A stretch of 64,000 nt of DNA from Chrysoporthe austroafricana (Eukaryota > Ascomycota > Sordariomycetes > Diaporthales > Cryphonectriaceae), in contig JYIP02000004.1 of NCBI GenBank assembly GCA_001051155.2, forward strand, positions 4,458,383-4,522,382, in the 5' to 3' direction. The notes beneath the pieces were generated by a model. The model worked only from the letters and a program-made list of their open reading frames with translations, searched no databases and was not told the origin of the DNA. Below, piece by piece: positions 50,297 to 61,411 of this stretch. Each line of letters begins with the position of its first letter. The stretch's first letter is position 1. Made by a program: the position numbers and the translations under genes.

Positions 50297-52896
50297 CTAC
50301 ACCTCTGAAGTTGCGTCATAGTAGACTTCATTGCTATCGCTGGATGCCCCCTCTGACTGTTCCCCAGCCAAGTCCCTTTGGTTGTGTTCACACCTCTCCC
50401 CGGACAGATTCCTATCATCTCTGCTCTCCAAAATATCGTACTCCTCGATTACGAATATGCTGCGGTCTTTTCCGTGTGTGATATTGCGTAATATTCGAGA
50501 GAAGAGCTTGACGGCAGTCTCCCGCGACATTCCATCTTCCGGACTACATCTTGCCTCTGGAGAGTTGAATATGTCGACAGCCGTTAGTCCCATGACATTA
50601 GCTGTGCTGACATCGATGGATCCAAGGTCACGTTCTGCCATTATTCTCAGCGTCTCAATATCCCCAAAGCGGGCGATGTAATGCAAAACGGTCGAACCGC
50701 TAGCATCTTGAACATCCGTCCTGGCACCGTGATCCAGGAGGACCGGCATCACCAGATGGCTGTTCCAATATATAGCGTTGAGGAGAATTGATCGCTTGGA
50801 TCCAGACTGAATGGCTTCCATATTAGCGCCATGTTTGAGGAGCAGTTCAGTGTGCGGCAGAAGGTCCATGCGCGTCGAATAATTCAGAGGTGTGCGGTCC
50901 TTGTCGTCACCAGCTTCAATCAAGCTTTTCCCACGCGATTTCTCCTTACTTTCTAGCTCCTTTATGGCGTTCAAGATCATATCAATCGAGGCGGGCACTC
51001 CACTTCCCGCGGCGTAGTGAAGAGGCGTTTTTTTCCGGTGATCGTGTATCTCAACCGAAGCATGGTGATCAAGCAGTATTCTCACTGGGCGTGCATCTTT
51101 TCGTGAGGCTGCCCAAGCAAGCGCGGTCTTCCCTGTCAGGTCTTGCTTATCTATCTCTGAGTTGTTGATTCTGAGATAGTTGTCGAGGTCAACGGAACCG
51201 CCAAGACCCAGAGTAATGAGATGAACGCCGGTAAAGCACTGCTTATCAAGGCTCGAAATATCAGACTTCGAGAGGCCAGCTGCCGAGAGGATATACCCTC
51301 GCTTTTCCGGATTCCGTAAATATAACTCCCAGATAATATCATTGGGTGTTCTGCCTTGGTTAGCTGGCTTCAGTACCATGAAAGAAATGGGCTGCTGAGG
51401 GGATGCGGCAAATGATACTCACAAGTGATCTTGGTCCTCGACATCGGTGTCGGACTTCTGCTTGACTAGAAACTCAATCATTTCTGCTTGCACAGCTGTC
51501 GCTGCAAACTAGAAATAAGAAGTCAGAAAAGCAAAGTCAAGATGTGTTTCTCAGCCTTTGGCCGGCCTTCGAGTTCTTACGTGAAGTGGTGTTCTTCTTT
51601 TCAGGCTCACGTCGAATGGGGACGCCAGGCCATCGGAAAATAGTCTCTTGATGCCCTCCAGGTTATTGTGTTGAGCGTATAAGAAAACTGGCGAATCATC
51701 CGGTATAACTATAGATGTCCCAAGAGAGATCTTCAGTTTCTGCGAAATGCCCCAGCTGCTTTCAAACTCTATCAGACGTTGCATCATCCACCATGGAAGA
51801 TACCAGCGGGTGCGCATGATGTTCCTCCCCACTGTGCTGCTGCATGACTTGCCGGAGCACTTCTCACAGGGTCTCGGTTTCCGGGACCATCGAATTAGTA
51901 AGAAACCGATGGCGTTCCCCATCCAAGTTGGCGTTTTTAGCGCAAGTGGAGAGTGACAGGAGCAGCCGCAAATGCTTTGAGACTCTTCTTTGAGTACGGT
52001 CGCTTCGACGCAAATGCTAGACACCTGGGGCGCAGTCGGCCCGTATAGCACATCCGAAGCTGGTACGAGAGATTGGTGCTCTGACGCAGGTGAAGATCTC
52101 TGCGCAGTTGCAGCTCCGTCAAAGGTTGTCATAGTTGATTCGATATATGACTTCCTTGCACTTTGCAGTTGCCCCGGACTAGCGACACTTAGAGGTTCAG
52201 GTAAATCAGGACTTTCGAGAGCATTCTCGATCTCGTCATTTCTCGAATGAAGTTTCTCAGCTGCATCCCAATTAGTCTTCGTGGGAATAGCCAATACATG
52301 AGCGTGGACACTTGTTAAAGTGACGCTCATGCTTTTCAACTCAAGGCTGGTTATGCAACAGTCAGCGTGGATCAGATTATCTAGAACACGACATTTTCCT
52401 TACGCGAATACGCCATTAAGAGCTGAGCCCAAGCTTTGACGAATGGTTGATAATTGTTTATCCAAGTCTGTCAACCGTGAGACTTTCGTCAGGAAAGCCA
52501 TCTTCTTCACCTTTAACTTAGCCTTCCGTGTATTGAGGCGCTCCGGAGTGCTTGTGAGCTCGTCTTTGATAAGCAAGCTAGCCTCGTTAATGATTTTATC
52601 CGCCCTTTCGATGAGCTGTTGGAACCGAAAAACGAGATTCTCATCAACAGCAGGGAGCGAAGTCGCTGAGTCGCTTGCGACTTTTAGGAGGGCTCGCAGT
52701 TCTTCAACCTAGACAGGACGACTAAGTCAGCAAGAACGCGGGATTCAGGCGATTCTGGTCTCACATTGTTGTGAAAGTCAAGCAGAATCTGAGGAGCCTT
52801 CCTTAAAGCAAATAACCTCTGTAGTCCTATATTCAGGGCGTTGGCTGCTTGTGCTAGGGTAATGATGCTTGCCGTGAGTGAAAGTGGGTCCATCAT
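50297..52896 (-). CDS. Ankyrin-repeat protein with fungal NLR-type N-terminal domain and Cys-rich linker
   Basis: Five exons on the minus strand: 52896-52765, 52708-52404, 52346-51581, 51508-51423 and 51350-50297; 780 aa, all phases consistent. The start MMDPLSLTASIITLAQAAN is the helical N-terminal domain found on many fungal STAND/NLR-type proteins. A coiled segment follows (KIINEASLLIKDEL to LTDLDKQLSTIRQSL). Next comes a Cys cluster (ICGCSCH and CEKCSGKSC) with hydrophobic sequence between, then an SLGTSIVIPDDSPVF block. Ankyrin repeats occupy the rest (TPLHFAATA, TALAWAASR, TPLHYAAGS, STVLHYIAR). No nucleotide-binding domain is present. Such proteins are expanded and variable in fungi, with proposed roles in non-self recognition; the role here is inferred only. 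Confidence 0.8.
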
Positions 52897-54267
52897 AGCG
52901 CAGACCTAAGAGTAGGAACTTTTCAACAGCTTGTGGCTTCAGGGGAAGGTGCAGTAATTACATGTGTGAACATCTACAACATTGAATGAAAGTCACCGGT
53001 ATTTAAAGAATATTATAAAAGCATTTCAGTATCCGGAAATGGTAGTGCATCGGATGAGCAGATGGTGTGGCATGCTTGCCTTGCGTCACTCAGTAGGCTT
53101 CCACGCACCAGTCTTCTACAACCATCAGGAGCAGCTTGCTTCGTACACACTCACACACACTCACACAAGACAGCCGAAGCTGGATTCCAAGTTCGTAGTA
53201 CGAAGAGGGATAGGGCGCCGACGAGCGAGATGTCAACCTCCGAGTTTGCTGATAGTCCCACCCTGTGACACCCACCATGTTCTTTTGACCTCATCTGCAA
53301 ATAAGGTCATCGAGGGATATCACGTCTTTGGCATTTGCACTTATTCCCTACTATTCTCCACAGAGCTTTCTAAAGTAATGTGAAGCTTACAAAACATGCG
53401 GATCCTCAATGTGAGTACGAAGTACTTATTCACTCGAGTCCAAAACAGCCTTTTGGATAAGGAAGATGTGCATTAAGGTGACGGGGAAAGAGCGCTGCTT
53501 GGGCTGAGCAGGAGGGCGGAGTCTTCAGCTACAGGCGCCTCCTACGGTTGACTATAGGTGTTGATCCAACCAAATGCAATGCATCTCTCGTGCAGGTGTG
53601 CACCTAAAGAATAGTCTACGAGGTCAAGCCCAGTGAGCATTGCACATGTGTCCAGGGCGCTTGTGGCCGGTCGTAACCGACACAGAGGGGAAACGCACGT
53701 AGCCACGATCCCAACAAAAAAGCGGCAATCACAAATGACACACCATATTAACATTCATTGATCTACTAACAAATCTAGCCTAAAATCAATGTGCTGCATC
53801 ATTTTCATAGCAATATTTTAATATTTGAGAGATTAGGTCAATCCAGCCATTGACTATTTCTGGTTTGAATGCGTTAAAGCCTTCCTGTGCTGCCGCTTTG
53901 ATTGTCTCGTTATCCTAATACGGTTATTTCCTGACGTGTGCTTTAGGACCTCGAAAAGCCTTTTCAACTGGGCTTGCTATAAGGTTAATTGAAAAAAGTC
54001 TGAACGCCGTGTTTTCATTTCTATTTCTTGATGATATTATTCCGTTTTTGTACTGCTATAGCTAGAATTGTTATCCTTTCTCATAACAAATTGATCTCCC
54101 CGATATATCTATTTAATAACGATAGGCTAAAGAATTATGTTGTAATATACTTGAAAATTTATCTTGCCATTCTTACTCGTCGATATATTATATTAAGAGA
54201 ATCTATTTTTGAAGCTATCGTATCCAACAGCTGCTTATGCATAAAGCTATTTTTATTTTTAATCTAA
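52897..54267. other. AT-rich intergenic region
   Basis: Promoter of the ankyrin gene, then strongly AT-rich DNA from about 53.7 kb with frequent stops and no recognised gene. An (ACTCAC)-like run lies near 53150. The base bias is consistent with past repeat-induced point mutation (RIP), which was not measured here. Confidence 0.5.
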
Positions 54268-54978
54268 TTGTTTTTCAGAAATTTGCTTTTCAATCAAATA
54301 ACTAGAATAATTTCGTTAAGAACAACGGCAGATATAAGCTCACAGAAGGAAAGTCAATCTACTCAGCAAATGGGGAGATTTAACAGTCCTAGGCAAGCGA
54401 CTTTTCTTCCAAAACTACTCTCTGGCTCATACAGAGGCCTTTCTAGCCAGAACATCAAATCTGGATGGAAATCTTCTGTCCTATAGCCAGTCAGGCTAAC
54501 CAAACCGCTCTTAAGCCCCTCTTCTTCTCGAGAACACTTCGAAAGGCCCTCATATACCCAGTTGAGTTCAAGCTCAGAACGACAAACAGGAGCCAATCCT
54601 ATCCTTCAACTTCTATCAAGCTAACTGGATGTATTTTCCACACCTAGGAAGGGTAAAAATCTATTCCATCAATGCCGGCATCAACTTTCAACACCTTCAG
54701 CATAACGGAGACTACTCAAGAAGACACAGAAAGCTCTGGATGAGAGAGATATAGCCTTAGCTGAGGATCTACAGGGAATCAAGGCTTTGAATGTACAGAT
54801 TGAAGCCTTAAGGCCTAGTAAAAGGAGAAAGGTTGAGACAAGCCCGAATTCAAAGTTTGAAGATATCAAAGCTATACAGAGGGCTCAAAATGCGGTTAAG
54901 CTAGAAAAGGAGGGCGAGAATGAAAAGAGTGATGTTAAATTAGTTACTGACAAAGAGAATTGCATCGTGATTGGTTAA
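54268..54978 (+). mobile_element. Decayed C-terminal end of a pogo/Fot1-type DDE transposase
   Basis: The clearest part is about 54710-54978, encoding LLKKTQKALDERDIALAED, then IEALRPSKRRKV and PNSKFEDIKAIQRAQN. This pattern of a coiled coil, a KKRKV-like basic patch and a PNxxFxxIxxI(K/R)xAQ box is typical of the C-terminus of fungal pogo-superfamily transposases. Upstream (54268-54660) only short interrupted frames remain. No catalytic DDE region or terminal repeats were found in the window. The DNA is AT-rich. The fragment is not functional. Confidence 0.6.
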
Positions 54979-55443
54979 TAGGATAGAGAAGTAGTTGAAT
55001 TCAATATATATATGTGGTGTGGCTGGCTAGGGGTGGTGGATTCCCCGTGGTCCGACTTACTCATCAAGTTTTCCTCCTTGATTGGGTTCTACTTACACTA
55101 TCTCATTGTCTGTTTCAACAGCCCTTCCGGCAGTTCTATTGTCCCTCTGGAGTTTCGGGCATGAATAGCGAGCAGTCTTCATGGACCGCTCCATAGAATT
55201 AGCGGAGGCCGCTATATCTTTGTAGGAATAACGACGGTGCAGAAGTGAGATCGACAGTGAACGCAAGAATGTGGCTCACTAAGACCTGCTTATCCGTAGG
55301 TCGTAAAAGAGTCGTGCTCATAGTAAGCCTTAATACTGCCTGGTTGGATCTGGTCTTTTGGTGTTAATCTAAAAATAAAGAATTAATTCGTTTATTATTT
55401 CTGTATTGTAGCAAAATAAAGACTATTTTTTATTATTAATAAG

Positions 55444-55445
<2 letters not shown>

Positions 55446-55523
<78 letters not shown>

Positions 55524-55534
55524 AAAGGGGGGGG
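55446..55534. repeat. Homopolymer T71-A10-G8, probable assembly artefact
   Basis: 71 T from 55446 to 55516, ten A, then eight G. It resembles the two N-containing homopolymer blocks at 32.4 and 33.7 kb, but without an N. Confidence 0.75.
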
Positions 55535-55705
55535 CTTCAGTTGGTCTCACTGTCTTCCTTGAGCGTAGATATCAATACGTAGCCGACTCGCTGGTACGTC
55601 CCTTTGGTTTCTGTCTCTGACGAGAGCAAACCGTGCCTACTTCTGTTTGTACGTAAATCTATTTGGAAACTGTACCCTTTGAAAGAGGTTACTGTTGTTG
55701 CTTTC

Positions 55706-57386
55706 TTATATCATGTGTCTCCTGCAGTATAATATTACTGACTGATGTCCGCGTTCCACAGCTCTTTCCAAATACAACGCAGTGTCAGTCCCATCAAAAA
55801 TAGAAATGAAGGCGCCGTAATCCGCCACGTAAGACTCGGGGGACGAAGCATCTGGAAGTATACCGAGACCCAGTTTGTGTTCTATATAGTTGACCGCCTG
55901 TAGACCCTCGTTCCACGAATGACCGTCATCGATGGCTAGATAAATTAAGAGACCCAGTATGCTATGAGGAATGTCAATATGTGTTTGCTCCTGGTGACAT
56001 ACGAAGAATGAGGCGAACAAGTGCATATATCCCGATATCCCTGATCCAAAACACACCCCTCGTTTCAACGAAAGCATGTTGAGTGACTCATCGCCCTCAT
56101 TTCGATTAGCGTCAAGATCCCATAGCATCTTCACGAGTGCTCGCGCACTTCGATGCCCCCTTGCATGCGACAGGTTGATGGCTGAGCGTGAGTCCGCTCA
56201 CGGGCTGATGTTCCATAGGTCCTTCACTAGACTCCTGTTTACCTTTCAGTGGGACTATGTCGTTTTGGTATCTCTTTCTGGCGGCTCGCATCCATAAGAA
56301 GTGATTTGGAGCCACGCATTTGAGTGTTTCAAATAGTAGACAACTGGTAAAATAGTCGCCAACAGCTTCATGACCTGTTTTGCTGGCAAACGAAGAAAAT
56401 CACGAAAGTCCCTCAAGTCTGGCATAGATAGAATGACGTTTATCTGTATCGGACCACGGTCGAGATAGGGAGCTCTTCATCTCTTTTGAGAACCTTTCGA
56501 TGAATGCCAGCTTCAAATCTGCGGGGAGGCATTCAACCAAATTTCCAATTTCATCCCGAATAACTTTCGCCGCCTCGATGACTTTTGGTGGCATTTCGTC
56601 GACCAGGGAGGCATTGATACTAGTTTCCCAAACGCGGCCGTAGACGTTGTCAAGCAGGCGCGTCAACGGAGGCCCGCCTGATCCGTGTGAATCCAACACT
56701 CTCATCAGAGCTCGCGAAATATTGTGCAATTCATCCATCCGAGCAGCCTCGAACATTACCAATGTTCCGGCGAAGAAGGTCTTCATGGACTCGATGTCCA
56801 TCCGGTTGCGAAGCCGTAAGTTCTCTCCACGTTGCCGGATCACGCCAAGTATGAGTTTTTGTCGCTCGTCGTTTATTGTATCACTCGAGGAGCTGAGCAC
56901 ATCCAAGAATGCACTGAGGCTTTCTGTTGGCGTCCTTGCAGGGACATCTTCTGGGACGTAGTACCGCCCAGTAGTCCCAGCACGGCAGATTGAGATACCA
57001 ATGGAAGTCAAAGTGGCGAGAACAGTAGAAGTCAGCAGCGGATCTGGAATCTGACCGAGGAGCTTGGTAGCCTCTATGCCTACTAGCCGCATCTGACTTT
57101 GGGGTGGTCCATGCCGTAAACTTCTTTGGACCAACTGGCCCAACAAAAGGCGAGTAGATTGCCCAGTCTGGCTGGACGTCGGTGGATGCAATAGAATCAC
57201 AAGGCAGCAAACCGCCCTTCCATATAGACCGGCGATAAACCTGGGTCCTGCAACCGATCTCAAGAACTCCAGAACAGGACCTAACTCTGTATCATCGTCG
57301 ATGAACAATACTTCCGATCGTGCAGTTTTTATTCGCCATGGAAGATGAGCCAAACTCAAGAGACACTGTAGCCCTGAGAGTCCCAT
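55706..57386 (-). CDS. Hypothetical protein, 518 aa
   Basis: Proposed exons 57386-56438, 56374-56243 and 56181-55706. Exon 1 alone reads to a TGA at 56402-56400. Removing 56437-56375 (donor GTCATT, weak; acceptor AAACAG) keeps the frame and gives DKR-HEAVGDYFTSCLLFETL. The second intron 56242-56182 (GTAAAC to CTCAG) joins IVPLK-AINLSHARGHRSARAL. Total length is divisible by three with no stop. The protein is mostly helical, without membrane segments or motifs I recognise; the C-terminal part (RGHRSARALVKMLW) has a Sel1/TPR-like look but not enough to call. The weak first donor is the least secure element; a single-exon 328-aa product is the alternative. Confidence 0.55.
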
Positions 57387-57829
57387 TCTCGGAAGATTTT
57401 CAACGCATCAATAGCGAAAATGGATATCGCTATGAAGCAAAGATTTAAAGCGGGAAGAGAGCTGAGAAAGAAGAGGGAGTTGGAAAGTTTGATAGTATTA
57501 ACATGTGAGGATGAACCTTGCAAGAACCATTCGGCTCCTCGGAAATGAGATCAGACACGATCACAAGTCTGGTGTCGCAAGGAGGCGGGGACAATTTTTT
57601 CCTTGCTCCATATGGTCAGCTACTCATGCTGTGTAACACCCATCACAGAGGCTTGCTAGCAAGAGCCGAATCTAACCGCACCGGCTGCTGCATATTGACG
57701 CTCACAATCTGCATGTAGACCACGAGCGCTCTGTCAAGGTCCTGGGTATTCCCACTGCTTCGAAGATTGCCTGCTCCATTTTTCGTCAGCTTGACCCTAA
57801 AAACATTTACTGATCACTTACCTGGAGCT
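57387..57829. promoter_or_regulatory. Divergent spacer between the 518-aa gene and the NPT1 remnant
   Basis: 443 bp between opposite-strand start codons; no specific element recognised. Confidence 0.35.
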
Positions 57830-59296
57830 ATGGATCGGAAGCCTTTCGATACGTCTCAGCTGCCCTCGGGGGCAGTGTCATTGTTGGATACAGACTTGTG
57901 CAAGCTGACGATGCAATGTGCCGTTCCGGAAAACTTTCCTGATGTTGAAGTGACCTACGAGTTCAAGAACCGGACGCCGGCAAAACGGTTTTCGAGGTCC
58001 GCCTTCGAGTGGCTACAGAAACAGATCCACAGTAAAACATAATCCGATCTGCCCTTGTTGTCTTGGCTGACCTTTCAGAGCTGGGAGCCTTGAGCATCGA
58101 AGAAGATGACCTGCAGTTTCTCAGCAAGATCTGTCCGTTTCTTAAGAACCCATATCTAAGCTTCCTCCGAACATTTCGTCTCGAACCCGACAAGCATGTA
58201 TATCTCGACTTCCTGCCTGACAAAATCATCGAAAATACTGAAGAGCTAGGGAGCATAAACCTCGTGGTGAAGGGTCTTTGGGTTTAAACGATCTCATATG
58301 AGGTGCCGTTGCTGATGTTGGTGTGCGAGGCCTACTTCCGGTTCATGGACACAGATTGGACACATGAAGGGCAGGAAGAGAAGACATATGATAAGGGTAT
58401 CAAGCTGTTGGAAGCTGAATGCAGTTTTGCAGAGTATGGAGCGCGAAGAAGACGTGATTATTTGACACAGGTCATGGTCCTCCAGGGTCTTATTCGAGCC
58501 AAGACAACGGGAGAAGCTAGGACTAGTGGGGCAGTTCTCTGGGACGAGCAATGTCCGCCTAGCAAAAGAATTCGACTTGAAGCCGATGGGCACTGTGGGC
58601 CATGAGTGGTTCATGGGCATGGCTGCTGTCATGAAGGACTACAACACTTCAACTGTTACTTCCCTTCAGTGTTGGCTCAACTGCTTCGGCGAGGGCATTT
58701 GGAAAGTTGCGCCAACAGACACTTTCGGAACACCACTTTTTCTGGAATCTTTCATTCAGCCGATGCAAGCAACCTGGGGTCTTACCGACAGAAAGCAAGA
58801 CTCCAGCTCGGACTCCAGTCACACGCATCCTACTTTCGATTCATCCGGTTTGGCCTCATTCTCCGGCTCGTTTGCTCACGCATTCGATGGAGTACGGCAA
58901 GATTCTGGGGACCCAGAAAGGTTTATCAGTTTGATGCGCGACTTCTATGGCCGAGCTGGTATCACTGAAGCGAAGACACTCGTCTTCTCCGACTCCCTGA
59001 GCGACGATCTTTGCATCAAGTACAAGGGACTTTGTGAATTGGCCGGATTTAAGTCGGCATTCGGCATTGGGACATTCTTCACCAATGACTTCGTTGCTCG
59101 AAGTACCGGAAAGAAGTCAAGCCCACTAAATGTTGTAATCAAGCTCACATCTGCCGCCGGAAGCCATGCAATCAAACTTACTGATGCGGCTGGAAAGATC
59201 TCCGGAGACAGCGTCACTGTTGAGTGGTTGAAACAGGAATTACAGGTATGCTATCACAAGTGGGATGGTGACGATGAATCTACGAGATGGGGCTAA
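57830..59296 (+). pseudogene. NPT1: Nicotinate phosphoribosyltransferase, disrupted
   Basis: Strong family match: SLLDTDLCKLTMQCAV and TYEFKNRTPAKRF at the N-terminus; GTVGHEWFMG (with the His phosphorylated in this family), TDTFGTPLFLESF, VRQDSGDPERF, TLVFSDSLSDD and the end DDESTRWG. Exon 1 is 57830-58031, and a 47-bp intron 58032-58078 joins QKQIH-KLGALSIEEDD. Two lesions break the frame. A TAA at 58285-58287 stands where the family has an acidic residue (LWV-stop-TISYEVPLL; one G-to-T change from GAA would produce it). A +1 shift falls at about 58500-58512, before GLVGQFSGTSNV. The intact enzyme makes nicotinate mononucleotide for NAD salvage. Recent pseudogene or base-call errors are both possible; two independent defects favour decay. 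Confidence 0.85.
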
Positions 59297-59664
59297 GTGG
59301 ACCAATTTGATGCGGTAATATAGCAGCACCAACCCAGATATGTATCCAGGGCTGCGTGGCCCAGGTCCATTCTCTGTGAAAATGGCATTTCAACCGTAGT
59401 TCTTGTGATTTATGTTGATTGTTCTAAACTCTGCTCTCTGCCAAGAATTCTCGGGACTGGTCAAATTCTACGTGCGGGAGTACCTAAAGCCCCCCCTTTA
59501 ACAATAGTCCGAATCCGCTTATTCAGTTGCCAGCTAGGAGCCTTTTGCAAACTCAATTGTCAGCCGGGCAGATGAGTGGATAAACGATCAACGGAGCGGA
59601 GGACGGCCCCAGGGGCGACAGATGTGTTCGTGACGAGCAATGGGGTTATTGAAGTGTACCTATC

Positions 59665-59740
59665 TAAAATAGATACCGATAGCGTTGTAGATAGCGATAG
59701 CGACGTCGACGTCGATGGCTATGGCGATAGCGATGACGTT
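59665..59740. repeat. GATAGC/GACGTC-rich hexamer tract
   Basis: Irregular repeats of GATAGC and GACGTC/GATGGC units. The frame through it would give Asp/Ser/Val repeats, but there is no other sign of coding. Confidence 0.7.
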
Positions 59741-59783
59741 GGTTGTCGTATTGGCAGCTTGGCACGGCTCGTTTATATATAAA

Positions 59784-59908
59784 AGGGGAGCTTTTGGACC
59801 CTTTTTGCTTGCGGCGCTTGCCTGTAGCGCCTGCCTGTAGCGCCTGCCTTGCCTACTATCTATTACGCCAAAGCTTCCTAAACGGGCAATCGTAATAGCA
59901 CGCCTTCC
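59784..59908 (+). repeat. Left arm of an inverted repeat (MITE-like)
   Basis: The inner 47 bp (59862-59908, ending AATAGCACGCCTTCC) match the reverse complement of 60139-60185 at 43 of 47 positions, and three of the four differences are A/G. The outer part (AGCTTTTGGACCC, TGCTTGCGGCGC) matches the outer right arm more loosely. It contains two extra CCTGTAGCGCCTG units absent on the right. Confidence 0.8.
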
Positions 59909-60138
59909 TGTTCACTGATCTCTTCATCAACCACGTGAAATTTCACTAAAGAAGGGGGGGCCTGTAGATACTTCCGCATTTGGTATTCGACCAACCCCCC
60001 TTTCGGATTTCAAAATTGACCAGTCCTGCTCGAGAATCTTTTGGCAGTGAACAGTATTTAGAACACTACGCTCTGTACGTCCTATCGGCGGCAAGCTGCC
60101 TCCGGCCCATCCTCCGCTCCGTTGAATGTGGTTGAAAA

Positions 60139-60241
60139 GGAAGGCGTGCTATCACGATTGCCCGTTTTGGAAGCCTCGGCGTAATGAGTGGTGGGTAAGG
60201 CAGGCGCCACAAGCAAAGGGGGTCCAGAAAGTTTCCCCCTG
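60139..60241 (-). repeat. Right arm of an inverted repeat (MITE-like)
   Basis: Reverse-complement partner of 59784-59908; the arms are separated by about 230 bp. No transposase frame lies between them. Together they could form a long hairpin, as expected for a non-autonomous DNA transposon or foldback element. Confidence 0.8.
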
Positions 60242-60608
60242 GGATATTGCTAAAGCTTCTGAATATTGACAAGTTTACTGTTTTTTCATATAAACGAACT
60301 GTGCCAAGAATTTAATACTTCAACCGACATTAAGACTATCGATATCTATTTCAAGCAAAGTAAGCTTAACCGCATTGCTCATCACGAATACATCTATCGC
60401 CTCCGGACCGTCTTCCGCTCTGTTGATTACTTATCTGCTCATTTTCCCGACTGACAATTGAGTGAGAAAAAGGCCCCTGGCTGGCATTTGAATGAGTGGA
60501 TTTGGATTTTAAGAACTCATCGAGCCGCAATAAGTTTGACGGCAGCAAGGCTTTGGCTCATCTCAAAGGGCTCACTGAACTGGCCAGGCCTCAGCAAGAA
60601 GCTCGCTC

Positions 60609-61411
60609 TTAGTACGGGCTTCCACTGACTTCATCCCCAAATGGGATAGGTTCCAGAGCACCGAGGCCTTCGATCTGTCGTGCTGCAGCATGGCATGCTT
60701 GTTCGACTGCTGTTCTGATGTTCCACACTCCCCTGGTCCGTACAAATACAACGGCATATGCGCCAAGAAAGGCGTCACTGTTGCTCAAATCAGTGAAGTT
60801 ACAGTTCTTCATGGAGAGCGTTGCTTACCCTGCTCCCGTCGTATCTACTACCCTGACGTTTTCCTCCGCTTTCACCATGCCATGCTCACCATTTTTTGTC
60901 GCGTACCACGCACCTCGTTCGGCCAGAGTAATCACGACATTATGAACGCCTAGGTTGATGAATTAGCTTGCTGCATCCTTCATATTTTCCGAGTCTTTAT
61001 TTTCGCCTTTGAACCGCGAAAGCGTTGTTGCCTCTGCCGCATTCATGACCAAGTGTGTGACATATTGATACACGGACGGGTCCAGATCCACGACCGGGGA
61101 TGGATTGAGGAGAGTCGGCACGCCTCCTCCGATTGATGCCTTTAGGACCTTTACGACTTCTTGTAGAGGAACAGATAGATGGATGCCGCGTCAATAACTG
61201 GAGCATGACTAGCGTTTGGTTTCCGGCGACTGAAGCGATAAGCTGCAACAGCAGCGTTTGCTGCTTTTCCACCCGGATGTGTGCCCAGTGACTTGCCCCT
61301 GACGGTCTCATCTACGAGGGGTACGCGGTCCACCTCGACAACTGTGTCCATCATGATTCCACCCACCACTACAATGATAGGTGCGGGCATGATATGGACA
61401 CAGTCTCCCAT
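60609..61411 (-). pseudogene. Ribokinase (PfkB family), disrupted and internally deleted
   Basis: The N-terminus, from Met at 61411 or 61390, reads IIVVVGGIMMDTVVEVDRVP and HPGGKAANAAVAAYRFS, the ribokinase sugar-binding start. It then jumps near 61150 to EVVKVLKASIGGGVPTLLNP, so roughly 90 central residues are missing and the frame changes. Downstream are VTHLVMNAAEATTLSRFK, a TAA at 60965-60963, then INLGVHNVVITLAERGAWYA and the active-site motif VVDTTGAG-DAFLGAYAV across a 51-bp intron (60828-60778). The C-terminus ends GDEVSGSPY. The deletion and stop make it non-functional. The intact family phosphorylates ribose at O5. It lies beside the NPT1 remnant on the opposite strand. Confidence 0.85.

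Noticed and set aside
56400..56402. TGA ending a 328-aa frame, taken as the gene end or a frameshift
   Set aside because: The frame continues with protein-like sequence if 56437-56375 is an intron; kept as an alternative because the donor is weak.
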